Shown: one piece after another, positions 1 through 6,273 of the stretch
Numbering within the stretch: the first letter of the stretch is position 1
Layout: each line of letters opens with the position of its first letter
Assembly (NCBI GenBank): GCA_946404705.1
Contig: CAMJES010000063.1
Location: 1-9,586 of the forward strand
Length of the DNA stretch: 9,586 nucleotides
DNA from: an uncultured Ruminococcus sp.
Lineage (GTDB): Bacteria > Bacillota > Clostridia > Oscillospirales > Ruminococcaceae
Direction of reading: 5' to 3'
Position numbers and translations under genes: made by a program
The notes under the pieces: generated by a model
What the model saw: the letters and a program-made list of their open reading frames with translations, nothing else
What the model was told of the DNA's origin: nothing
Databases searched by the model: none

Positions 1-45
1 CCACCGAGATCTACACTCTTTCCCTACACGACGCTCTTCCGATCT
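1..45. other. Illumina P5/TruSeq adapter (sequencing artefact)
   Basis: These bases match, without a mismatch that I can see, the 3' part of the Illumina universal/P5 adapter, ending in the characteristic GACGCTCTTCCGATCT at 30-45. This is synthetic sequence left at the contig end, not genome. True genomic sequence therefore starts at 46. The last residues and the stop codon of the open frame that reads through here on the minus strand come from the adapter and must not be annotated as protein. Confidence 0.98.
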
Positions 46-497
46 CGGTGAAATCTGACCGTACATACGATAATTGCAAACAATATGCAGAAAACGAGCA
101 GCGCTGTTACGGAAAAATACACCGTGTTAGCAATGCTTTTTATATCCATTTTATTCTCGCTCTTATCTTGTACGGTAATCGGAATTATTTGCTCTGCGGA
201 ATTATTGTTGATCTCCGAATTCGGAGCAATTTCCGTCACAGCAGGAGTATTTTCAACATAAACATCATTTTCGGACGGCACTTCGACTGTGCTTTCCACA
301 GACGATGACGGCCTTGCAAACAAATTCATCACGGAAAAATGCGACGGCAGTTCAACGGGAACAGCAAATTTCAGAAACACGACCGCCCACATAATTATGA
401 ACGGCTTTATGCCCGTTCTGCTCCCTAAAAGCTTCCTTATTACGATAGCGGCGATGCCAAGAAGCGTTGAGGTAATTATAACGGAAGTCATTTTCAT
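46..497 (-). CDS. BlaR1/MecR1-like M56 membrane sensor, N-terminal fragment
   Basis: About 150 genuine residues remain. There are hydrophobic segments near residues 4-22 and 33-48, a polar Ser/Glu/Asn-rich stretch at about 50-115, and another hydrophobic segment near 123-146. This is the layout expected for the start of a BlaR1/MecR1-type M56 metallopeptidase. The HExxH zinc site, which would confirm the family, lies in the missing part. The call therefore leans on the preceding blaI-type gene: in this family the sensor cleaves, or triggers cleavage of, BlaI after a cell-wall or antibiotic signal. The ATG at 497 overlaps the repressor stop as ATGA. An alternative ATG at 491 is better spaced (9 nt) from the GGAG inside the end of the repressor gene. 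The gene is cut by the contig end, and the apparent C-terminal Asp-Arg-Lys-Ser-Val-Val is translated adapter. Confidence 0.75.
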
Positions 498-868
498 TCA
501 CTCCGATCATTTTCGTCTATGCTTTCATCTATCAGCTTTCGCAGTTCTTCAAGCTCTTCCGCAGAAAGCTGTTTTTCCTTGATAAATCCCGAAACAAGCA
601 GCTTTGCCGAGCCGTTGTAGAGCTTTTCAAGCAGTCCTGCCGTTTCGTTTGTCCTCACTTCATCCTTATTGATAAGCGCCTTGCACACATAGTCGGGTTC
701 GCTGCGCTCAATTGCGCCTTTTTTGATAAGTCTGTCGATAAGAGTATAGACCGTCGGCTTTTTCCAACCCTTTTTCTCCGCAAGACGGCTTGCGATCTCA
801 AGCGCAGTCACTTCCCCCTCGTCCCATACTATGTTCATTATCTCATAATCATTGTCACTCAATTTCAT
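494..868 (-). CDS. blaI: BlaI/MecI-family transcriptional repressor
   Basis: This 124-aa winged-helix repressor matches the family in length and layout. The N-terminal DNA-binding domain covers about residues 1-72, with the recognition helix in KPTVYTLIDRLIKKG (38-51) and the wing in GAIERSEPDYVCKAL. The C-terminal dimerisation part has the typical LYNGSAKLLVSGFI followed by LSAEELEELRKLID. I chose the ATG at 868 because GGAGGAGAAA lies directly upstream (871-880); the frame stays open to 949, but that extension would run through the promoter. The gene forms a bicistron with the downstream M56-type sensor (4-nt overlap). Its own promoter carries TACA-N2-TGTA dyads, the known BlaI/MecI recognition pattern, so it most likely represses itself and the sensor. 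No beta-lactamase or penicillin-binding protein gene is visible, so the target regulon is unknown. Many Clostridia use such pairs outside beta-lactamase control. Confidence 0.93.
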   Translation of the reverse strand: MKLSDNDYEIMNIVWDEGEVTALEIASRLAEKKGWKKPTVYTLIDRLIKKGAIERSEPDYVCKALINKDEVRTNETAGLLEKLYNGSAKLLVSGFIKEKQLSAEELEELRKLIDESIDENDRSE

Positions 869-884
869 TGTTTCTCCTCCATTA

Positions 885-894
885 TACAGATGTA
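885..894. promoter_or_regulatory. BlaI operator, leader dyad
   Basis: TACAGATGTA carries an exact TACA-N2-TGTA core at about +13 to +22 of the predicted transcript. Its centre is 33 bp, about three helical turns, from the centre of the operator over the -10 box. That places the two sites on the same DNA face and would allow cooperative binding. The A/T-rich flank (ATTA before, GAAT after) is less symmetric than in the main site. Confidence 0.75.
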
Positions 895-912
895 GAATGT
901 TATCTTGATTAT

Positions 913-932
913 CATTATACACCTGTATAATG
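913..932. promoter_or_regulatory. BlaI operator, central dyad
   Basis: CATTATACACCTGTATAATG is a perfect 9+9 bp inverted repeat with a 2-bp centre and contains the BlaI/MecI core TACA-N2-TGTA (918-927). It covers the -10 box and part of the promoter spacer, so bound repressor would block RNA polymerase. This is the strongest of the three dyads. Confidence 0.88.
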
Positions 933-942
933 GATTTGTCAA
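914..942 (-). promoter_or_regulatory. Consensus sigma-A promoter of the blaI operon
   Basis: Read on the minus strand, TTGACA (942-937) and TATAAT (919-914) are both perfect consensus hexamers separated by exactly 17 bp. The predicted start is near 907, giving a leader of about 39 nt with the GGAGGAG site in place. A promoter this strong in front of a repressor gene fits a tightly repressed, inducible unit. Confidence 0.92.
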
Positions 943-944
943 TA

Positions 945-954
945 GACAATTGTA
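945..954. promoter_or_regulatory. Possible third, degenerate BlaI dyad
   Basis: GACAATTGTA matches the TACA-N2-TGTA core at 7 of 8 positions and sits just upstream of the -35 box, 27 bp from the central operator. It may be a weak extra site or a chance match in AT-rich DNA. Confidence 0.35.
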
Positions 955-959
955 AAATA

Positions 960-1006
960 ATATAAAAATCCCAAACAAACCCTTGAAAAGAGCTTGTTCG
1001 GGATTT
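960..1006 (-). terminator. Intrinsic terminator of the SNF2 gene
   Basis: AAATCCC (966-972) pairs with GGGATTT (1000-1006). After one mismatch the stem continues with AACAA/TTGTT. On the minus strand the stem is followed by a T-rich run (TTTTTATATTATTTTA). It lies 60 nt beyond the SNF2 stop and just upstream of the blaI promoter, so it separates the two transcription units. Confidence 0.82.
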
Positions 1007-1065
1007 ATACTAATTTTCAATAAAGTGTAGAAAAAATCCGCAGTTTTAATTTCGAAGCAGCATTA

Positions 1066-4000
1066 TTATTCCAAAAGCTTTAAAATATCCTCCGAGGACA
1101 TACGCATGATGCTGTTTTCCGATGTTCCGCCTCCGAGGGCGATATCCGCAAGCTCGGATTTGCTAAGCTGTAGCTCCCGTATCTTCTCCTCTATCGTATG
1201 CCTTGTTATCATCTTGTATATCTGCACGTTTTTCTTCTGGCCGATACGGTACGCACGGTCGGACGCTTGATTTTCTGCAGAAATGTTCCACCACGGGTCG
1301 TAATGTATCACAATATCCGCACCCGTCAGATTAAGTCCCGTTCCGCCTGCTTTCAGCGAGATAAGAAAAACCTTTGTATCATCGGAATTAAAGCTGTTTA
1401 CCATTTTTATGCGCTGCGCAGGCTTGGTTGCGCCCGTCAATGTATAAAAGCTGATGCCGTTTCCGTCAAGTCGGCTTTGTATTATTTCAAGCATAGATGT
1501 AAACTGCGAAAACAGCAGTATTTTGTGTCCCGAATCAATACAGCTGCCGATAAGCTCCATACATTGTTCCAGCTTGGCGGACTTGCCCTTGTAATTATCA
1601 TATACCAAGGACGGGTCGCAGCAAAGCTGTCTTAGCCTTGTGAGCATGGCAAGAATCTTTATGCGCTCGCTGCTGTCGTCACCCGACTGCGACACAGCCG
1701 CACGGACGGACGCAACATTGGCAGAATACACCTTGCTTTGCTCGTCCTCCATATCCGTAAGAAGAACCGTTTCGGTTTTTTCGGGCAGCTCCGTGAGGAC
1801 GTCCGATTTAAGTCTGCGGAGTATGAACGGCGAAACTATCCTTTGAAGCGATTCGGTCGCCTTAACACTTTTTTCTCTTACCACAGGCGTTTCAAAGGTC
1901 TTTTTAAAGTATTGATAGCCGTAAAGATAGTCGGGCATAATAAAATCAAAAATGCTCCACAGTTCCGCAAGGCTGTTTTCCACGGGTGTTCCCGTAAGTG
2001 CAAAGCGGTGCAGGCTGTTAACGGATTTTACCGCCTTTGCCATTTGTGTGGCGTTGTTTTTAATGTACTGCGCCTCGTCGATAAAATGATAGTAAAATTC
2101 ATATTTTTCATAATCGGCAAAATCTCTGGAGATAAGAGAGTATGATGTTATAACAACGTCATATTCCGCTATCTGCTCAATCTTTTTTGACCTCTCCGCC
2201 GCTGTGCCGATTATCGTCAGCGTCTTCAATTCGGGAGCAAATTTTGATATTTCGCTTTCCCAGTTAAGTGAAAGTGAGGAGGGACACACTACAAGATTTA
2301 CAATATGCTTTTCGCTGTGCTGCTTTGCGTCAAGCATAAGTGCGATAGCCTGCAAGGTCTTTCCAAGACCCATATCGTCCGCAAGTATGCCGCCGAAGCC
2401 GTAGGACGATATTGTTTTCATCCATTTATAGCCATAGCTCTGATATTCGCGCATAATACCGTCCAGCTTTTCGGGAACGCTTATACTTTCGGAATATGCG
2501 AGAGTATCACGGTACTTTTTGACCTGCTTTTTGAATTCTGCGCTGCGGTCGATACGAATATTTTCGGCGGTGCTGCGGATATTGTCAAGATAAAGCATTC
2601 TGAATGCAGGAACCTTGAAACGCTCCTTCAGCAGCTTTTTATCGGATACATTTAAACTTTCGGCAAGCTCGTCCAGTTCGGAAATACTGTTCGTCACGGC
2701 TGCAAAAGAGCCGTCTTTGAGCTTATGATACTTTTTACCCTGCCTGTATGCGCTTAAAAGCTCCAGCAATTCTTGTGTACTGTAACCGTCGGCGGTTATT
2801 TCAAGCTCAAGCATACTGCCCGAGGGGCGCACTCCAACAGCAGGCCGTGCTATCGGACGTATTACGGATCTTTTATTGAAACGGTCGGTCGTGAATATTT
2901 CCATTTGCTCAGAAAGCAGCGGAATTCCCTCCGTCATCAAGGTATAAAGCCTATCATCATCGGCAATGAAAAGCGGATCCTCGGTATTATTTTGAGCAAT
3001 CGAAAAATACCTTTTTACAAGATTTTCGCAGGCTGCCTCGGCATAATAATCGCAGAACGGGTTGCGCGATTTATTGTACAGCATATCATAGACCTTTTCA
3101 TCATAAATAAAATCAAGTCTGCCTATAACATCGCCGTTGTTGTCGCAATCCAAGTACAGCTTTGCGCTTAACTCGGGCGGTTTATACTCGTCCAGCAGCT
3201 CCAGACCTTTTATGCTTGCATACTGACTTACGGGACGAAGCACCGCAGTATAAAAAGCGGACATATCCTTTTTGGAGATGTACATTTCTTTAGCCCCGAC
3301 AGCCGCCAAAAGCTCGGGTACAGCCTTTGAATAGCTGCGGCTGCAAATATGAAAAATGCTGTCCTTACGGTTAAGAATACACGCTTTTTGTCCTGTGCTG
3401 TAGCAATGATGGAATACACCGCTTTGTTTTAGGGAATAGCGTCCTGTCTTGGTTTCGTGCAGAGTAAACTCAATGCTTGGGTCATCAAAAACGATTCGGC
3501 AAAGCATATCGTCAAAGAGAACGCCGCTGTCCTTGTTTATCTCAAAAAAGCGCACAAGGTTCATACCGTCGGGAGCCAAAACACGGCGGCAGTCATAGCC
3601 ATAAGCGGAGGTGGAGTATATATTAAAAGATAATTCAAGCATAGCTGCGCTTTGTTCGTCTATAATATCGTATGTATGCCTGAATTCGAGATTTTTTCCG
3701 TACTTTATATTTTGTCCGAGCCGAAACGCCATATAAAGCTCCCTAACGTCTTTAACGACATACATCTTATCATATCCGATCTTCAGCGAATAAACAAGCT
3801 TGCCGTAACGGTCGGTGAGTTCGGGAACGATGCGTATTTTTTTGTCAAAACGGTTGTCTGCATCTGCGGCAAGATCGGCATTGCGGCAGTATGAGGATAT
3901 GAGCTGTCCGGCGGATTTTGAGCTTTGATTTGAAATGGATTTATCGTATATTTTTTCAAGATACAGCAGCGCAGCGGCAATGTGCTTGCAGTAACCGGCA

Positions 4001-4212
4001 TAATCATAGGGACAGTCGCAGGAAAGTCCCGACAGCTCTCCCTCGGGTGAAATATGCACGTTTACGGTATAATCGGAGGTGCCTTCAACATAGAATGTGT
4101 AGTTTCCGTTATCATCGCATTCCGGTTTGCTTACCCTTTTGTCCTTAAGATACATCTGTCCTCGCTGTAAGATCGTTTGTATAAAATGACCTCGGAAATT
4201 TTTTATATTCAT
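1066..4212 (-). CDS. SWIM zinc-finger SNF2-family ATPase (YwqA-like)
   Basis: This 1048-aa protein of the bacterial SNF2/RapA-related class resembles Bacillus YwqA in architecture. A SWIM finger (Cys-x-Cys, seven residues, Cys-x-His, about residues 65-77) is followed by a long SNF2-associated region (about 120-540). The two RecA-like ATPase lobes then show Walker A DDMGLGKT near 612, DEAQ box near 712, LTGTP near 739, GGTGLNL near 956 and QASDRAYRIGQ with arginine fingers near 982. All core motifs are intact, so it should be an active dsDNA translocase acting on DNA-protein complexes. Its target is not known from sequence, and it is not by itself evidence of a defence system. An in-frame ATG at 4218 would leave only one base after the ribosome site, so I chose 4212 (7-nt spacing). 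It is transcribed alone from its own consensus promoter and ended by the hairpin at 960-1006. Confidence 0.96.
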   Translation of the reverse strand: MNIKNFRGHFIQTILQRGQMYLKDKRVSKPECDDNGNYTFYVEGTSDYTVNVHISPEGELSGLSCDCPYDYAGYCKHIAAALLYLEKIYDKSISNQSSKSAGQLISSYCRNADLAADADNRFDKKIRIVPELTDRYGKLVYSLKIGYDKMYVVKDVRELYMAFRLGQNIKYGKNLEFRHTYDIIDEQSAAMLELSFNIYSTSAYGYDCRRVLAPDGMNLVRFFEINKDSGVLFDDMLCRIVFDDPSIEFTLHETKTGRYSLKQSGVFHHCYSTGQKACILNRKDSIFHICSRSYSKAVPELLAAVGAKEMYISKKDMSAFYTAVLRPVSQYASIKGLELLDEYKPPELSAKLYLDCDNNGDVIGRLDFIYDEKVYDMLYNKSRNPFCDYYAEAACENLVKRYFSIAQNNTEDPLFIADDDRLYTLMTEGIPLLSEQMEIFTTDRFNKRSVIRPIARPAVGVRPSGSMLELEITADGYSTQELLELLSAYRQGKKYHKLKDGSFAAVTNSISELDELAESLNVSDKKLLKERFKVPAFRMLYLDNIRSTAENIRIDRSAEFKKQVKKYRDTLAYSESISVPEKLDGIMREYQSYGYKWMKTISSYGFGGILADDMGLGKTLQAIALMLDAKQHSEKHIVNLVVCPSSLSLNWESEISKFAPELKTLTIIGTAAERSKKIEQIAEYDVVITSYSLISRDFADYEKYEFYYHFIDEAQYIKNNATQMAKAVKSVNSLHRFALTGTPVENSLAELWSIFDFIMPDYLYGYQYFKKTFETPVVREKSVKATESLQRIVSPFILRRLKSDVLTELPEKTETVLLTDMEDEQSKVYSANVASVRAAVSQSGDDSSERIKILAMLTRLRQLCCDPSLVYDNYKGKSAKLEQCMELIGSCIDSGHKILLFSQFTSMLEIIQSRLDGNGISFYTLTGATKPAQRIKMVNSFNSDDTKVFLISLKAGGTGLNLTGADIVIHYDPWWNISAENQASDRAYRIGQKKNVQIYKMITRHTIEEKIRELQLSKSELADIALGGGTSENSIMRMSSEDILKLLE

Positions 4213-4219
4213 GCACATA

Positions 4220-4225
4220 CCTCCC
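4220..4225 (-). promoter_or_regulatory. Ribosome binding site deciding the SNF2 start
   Basis: GGGAGG on the minus strand is 7 nt from the ATG at 4212 but only 1 nt from the ATG at 4218. The later start is therefore the likely one and shortens the protein by two residues. Confidence 0.8.
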
Positions 4226-4230
4226 GTTCG

Positions 4231-4242
4231 TTATGTACATAA
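4231..4242. promoter_or_regulatory. Perfect 12-bp palindrome over the SNF2 transcription start
   Basis: TTATGTACATAA reads the same on both strands and spans the end of the -10 box to about +5. The position suits an operator that blocks initiation, but the regulator is unknown. It is not the BlaI core (here TGTACA, not TACA-N2-TGTA). A 12-bp AT-rich palindrome can occur by chance. Confidence 0.4.
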
Positions 4243-4270
4243 TTATAGCAAGCGTGGGATTTTTTGTCAA
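4242..4270 (-). promoter_or_regulatory. Extended -10 consensus promoter of the SNF2 gene
   Basis: TTGACA (4270-4265) and TATAAT (4247-4242) are perfect hexamers with 17-bp spacing. The -10 box is preceded by TGC, an extended -10 element. The predicted start is near 4235, with a leader of only about 23 nt. It gives the SNF2 gene its own strong transcription independent of the upstream 195-aa gene. Confidence 0.9.
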
Positions 4271-4347
4271 TTATAATATAGACTAATGTATCATTTTCAG
4301 AACAATATATATTTCAATTTATCTAACAACTGTAACCTGCAACAGCT

Positions 4348-4935
4348 TCATCTATTCTCCCAATCAAATATCGTTGCATATCCTCCGTCAAGCCTTTTAA
4401 TATGTTTAAGAATGTATTTGCCTCCGAAACATTTTCCCAAAGTTAAAGCAAGATCATAATACAAACGCCAGTCATCGTATGGAATATCGGATACATAATT
4501 AACTATGTATTCGTAATTCTCTTTTGTATCTGCCCTCGGTGTGACCTTTACCACACGAATCGGATATCCCAACTTGTCTGCTATACCTTGAGCGCTTTCA
4601 AGCAATGCATTCATTTCACGTCCAACGCTTTCTTTATGCTCTGCCTTAGACTTAATGCTTTGTTTTTTAGCTTGTTTACGACGCTCCTTTGCTTTTTGCG
4701 AATTCATATAGTTGACCCAGAAGGGATAGTCTTCGAACTTTTCAAGATAAACACATCCCTTTTTTATGCAGTCATGACTTTTCAGAAGCGTAACATTAAG
4801 GTATCCCTTATGCTTGCTGCAATGGCAGTAACCGATTACTGATTTCGTATTGATCTTTCGAGAAATACCATCTATCAGCGGCACTCTCCTGAATGGAATA
4901 TTCTCTTCCAGATATCGTAACTCATTTGGATTCAT
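4348..4935 (-). CDS. Hypothetical protein with Cys/His cluster
   Basis: This 195-aa protein has no function I can name. The N-terminal part has C37-x-C39-x2-H42 and H54-x-C56-x4-C61, spaced like a small zinc-binding knuckle, followed by aromatic residues (FEDYPFWVNY, about 67-76). Residues 78-108 are a very basic, probably helical linker rich in Lys and Arg. The C-terminal part (about 110-195) is mixed alpha/beta and ends in GGYATIFDWENR. The combination suggests a soluble, nucleic-acid-contacting protein, but that is inference. The start at 4935 has AGGAGG seven bases upstream (4943-4948). It lies upstream of, and in line with, the SNF2 gene, but that gene has its own promoter and no operon is required. 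No terminator is obvious between 4270 and 4347. I see no strong promoter upstream; a weak TTGTTA/TAAACT pair lies near 5010-5040. Confidence 0.85.
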   Translation of the reverse strand: MNPNELRYLEENIPFRRVPLIDGISRKINTKSVIGYCHCSKHKGYLNVTLLKSHDCIKKGCVYLEKFEDYPFWVNYMNSQKAKERRKQAKKQSIKSKAEHKESVGREMNALLESAQGIADKLGYPIRVVKVTPRADTKENYEYIVNYVSDIPYDDWRLYYDLALTLGKCFGGKYILKHIKRLDGGYATIFDWENR

Positions 4936-5250
4936 TTTACCGCCTCCTGTTCTGATTTCACATCCAATTTTTGCCGTAAAAGCCTCAATTTCACGTCATA
5001 GTCATATAAAGTTTAAGTATTTTTTCGCATTTTTAACAAGTGTAGGCTGTACTTTTCGTAATGATACTCTTTTTTTATTCCTGCTTACAGTATAACCCAC
5101 AATATGTATCATTGTAATGACATTTAGTTTTGCTTCATTATATCATACCGCATTTTTATTTACAACATTTATGCAAACCAATTGATTGGACTGTCCATAA
5201 ATCAGGACAGTCAGATTGATTGGTTCCCAATATAATTAGAATACAGATTA
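4936..5250. other. Divergent intergenic region
   Basis: This AT-rich gap of about 315 bp lies between the minus-strand 195-aa gene and the plus-strand AbrB-like operon. It holds the ribosome site of the former (4943-4948) and the imperfect hairpin at 5176-5225. I see no convincing small gene, tRNA or riboswitch in it. Confidence 0.7.
5176..5225 (+). repeat. Long imperfect hairpin, 21-bp arms
   Basis: Arms 5176-5196 and 5205-5225 pair over 21 positions around an 8-nt loop. The loop-proximal GACTGTCC/GGACAGTC is perfect and the outer AACCAAT/ATTGGTT is perfect. Between them are three positions that would be G-U pairs only in a plus-strand RNA, plus one G-A mismatch. No T-run follows (CCCAATATAA), so it is not a standard terminator. 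It could be a remnant of a small mobile element, a structured RNA or a protein site upstream of the next promoter. Confidence 0.65.
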
Positions 5251-5279
5251 TTGACTATTCGTTACGAATATGATATAAT
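5251..5279 (+). promoter_or_regulatory. Promoter of the AbrB-like/kinase-like operon
   Basis: TTGACT (5251-5256), a 17-bp spacer and TATAAT (5274-5279), preceded by TGA (extended -10), form a near-perfect sigma-A promoter. The predicted start near 5286 leaves a leader of about 16 nt, so the ribosome site (AGAAGTG, about 5290-5296) lies almost at the 5' end of the message. Confidence 0.87.
5256..5270. promoter_or_regulatory. 15-bp palindrome in promoter spacer, likely operator
   Basis: TATTCGTTACGAATA is a perfect 7+1+7 palindrome filling most of the spacer between the -35 and -10 boxes. A protein bound here would block RNA polymerase. The first gene of the operon encodes an AbrB/MazE-like DNA-binding protein, so autoregulation is the simplest reading, as in toxin-antitoxin operons. 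That link is inferred from position only. Confidence 0.65.
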
Positions 5280-5301
5280 ATCAATAGAAAGAAGTGATAA
5301 T

Positions 5302-5838
5302 ATGGAAACTCGTACAGCTAAAATAATAAGCTCATCGGCAGGAGGAACAGCAGGCAAAAACGCTGTTACCTACAAAATCTCTCTCCCAACAGCTTGGATA
5401 AACGAGCTTGGAATAGATAAGGCTAACCGTGAAGTTGAACTTCATTTTGACGGTCAGACTATATCAATAAGCAAAAAACAGACCGCAGATGCTTATGTTT
5501 CATCGCATAAACAGCTCGGTCATTGTTTAAAAAAGTATTCTTTTTATGATAAAGAAAAGCTTTGCACCGTTATATATGCAGACCACACGGACAAAAGTGT
5601 TTTTGCGGAGAATTTCACGGATAACCTTGTAAAAACTGCTTTCGGAAGGAATACATTCCCCACATGGGAGAATTTATGCGATTTTATAGAGGAACGGTGT
5701 GTACCCAAGGGCAGAAGCGGATTGCGTGAATACCTTGAAAGCATCGGCTTGGACGAATATGACCCTTTTGAGATAATATTGAAAACCAAGGGCAGAATGG
5801 CTGAAGATTCCCAATGGATAGAGGTGGAGGAGATTTGA
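5302..5838 (+). CDS. AbrB/MazE-like DNA-binding protein, antitoxin-like
   Basis: This is a 178-aa protein. Residues about 5-58 (GGTAGKNAVTYKISLPTAWI, then IDKANREVELHFDGQTISI) have the swapped-hairpin AbrB/SpoVT/MazE pattern: a strand, the xISLPxxW turn, a short helix, and a strand with the acid-rich VELHFDGQTI. A middle region of about 60-105 is unassigned. The C-terminal part (105-178: a helix, then RSGLREYLESIGLDEYDPFE and KTKGRMAEDSQWIEVE) looks like a partner-binding domain. From memory, this pair of domains occurs in Clostridia next to HipA/CtkA-like kinases. I chose the ATG at 5302 because the promoter occupies 5251-5279, so longer starts are impossible. The stop overlaps the next start (TGATG), which indicates tight coupling. 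Role: probable antitoxin/autorepressor. Confidence 0.72.
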   Translation: METRTAKIISSSAGGTAGKNAVTYKISLPTAWINELGIDKANREVELHFDGQTISISKKQTADAYVSSHKQLGHCLKKYSFYDKEKLCTVIYADHTDKSVFAENFTDNLVKTAFGRNTFPTWENLCDFIEERCVPKGRSGLREYLESIGLDEYDPFEIILKTKGRMAEDSQWIEVEEI

Positions 5839-6239
5839 TGGAGCTTCATTTTGTAACAGATGAAAAAATTGCCGAAACTTCGTCAAAAGGCAATCAGGAA
5901 AAATGGTATGACGCAGATACAGACCGCTGGTACAAGCTTGACCAATTCGGATACGAGGCACTAAGCGAGTGTGCTGTATCCGCAATGCTTGAATACAGCA
6001 ATATCGAAACTGACACACCGTTTTCCTTTGTGCGGTACGATATGGAGTATATCAACGCTCACGGGCGCAGGCGCACGGGTTGTTCAAGTCCAAACTTTCT
6101 TAACGAGGGGCAGTCGATCGTTACATTAAGCCACCTGCTGAACAGAGTTCTTGACGCACCGCTTAAAGAAAAACTCGGTCGCCTTTCAAGCGATAAAAAG
6201 CGAATACAGTATCTTGCCGGAGAGAGAAAGTATGTCTGA
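5838..6239 (+). CDS. HipA/CtkA-like kinase, N-terminal part only (truncated)
   Basis: This 133-aa protein has a strong GGAGGAGA ribosome site (5827-5834) inside the end of the upstream gene. It contains KWYDADTDRWYKLDQFGYEA (22-41), a helix ending LEYS, FSFVRYDMEYI (62-72), RRRTGCSSPNFL (77-88) and a following helix. I recognise this as the N-terminal, ATP-lobe-like part of HipA/CtkA-type Ser/Thr kinases found in Clostridia, which are about 300 aa. The frame ends after KRIQYLAGERKYV, before the catalytic loop and the metal-binding Asp. As written it cannot be an active kinase. Either the gene is a decayed toxin or this short form has another role. A possible out-of-frame catalytic-loop remnant lies about 100 bp downstream. 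The family call is from memory of the motif pattern and should be tested. Confidence 0.6.
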   Translation: MELHFVTDEKIAETSSKGNQEKWYDADTDRWYKLDQFGYEALSECAVSAMLEYSNIETDTPFSFVRYDMEYINAHGRRRTGCSSPNFLNEGQSIVTLSHLLNRVLDAPLKEKLGRLSSDKKRIQYLAGERKYV

Positions 6240-6273
6240 ATTCATATAACTCTTGTAATATCATTATAAACCT

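Noticed and set aside
24..45. Apparent C-terminal end and stop codon of the M56-type protein
   Set aside because: It is translated adapter sequence; the true gene continues beyond the contig end.
869..949. 27-residue N-terminal extension of the BlaI-type repressor
   Set aside because: It would be encoded by the promoter and operator DNA, has no ribosome site, and is absent from the family; the ATG at 868 has a strong one.
1198..3894. Several plus-strand open frames of 66-145 codons across the SNF2 gene
   Set aside because: They have Cys/His/Phe-rich antisense composition, no ribosome sites and no recognisable domains; they are antisense shadows of a well-defined gene.
4213..4240. LexA (SOS) box in the SNF2 leader, suggested by CGAAC
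   Set aside because: Only one half-site is present; the required facing GTTCG at the right spacing is missing.
1066..4935. SNF2 ATPase plus 195-aa protein as a defence system
   Set aside because: YwqA-like SNF2 proteins are widespread in Firmicutes chromosomes, each gene is separately set up, and no nuclease, methylase or other defence domain is seen.
5251..5301. Longer start (TTG at 5251) for the AbrB-like protein
   Set aside because: The TTG is the -35 box and the stretch holds the -10 box, so it is not transcribed.
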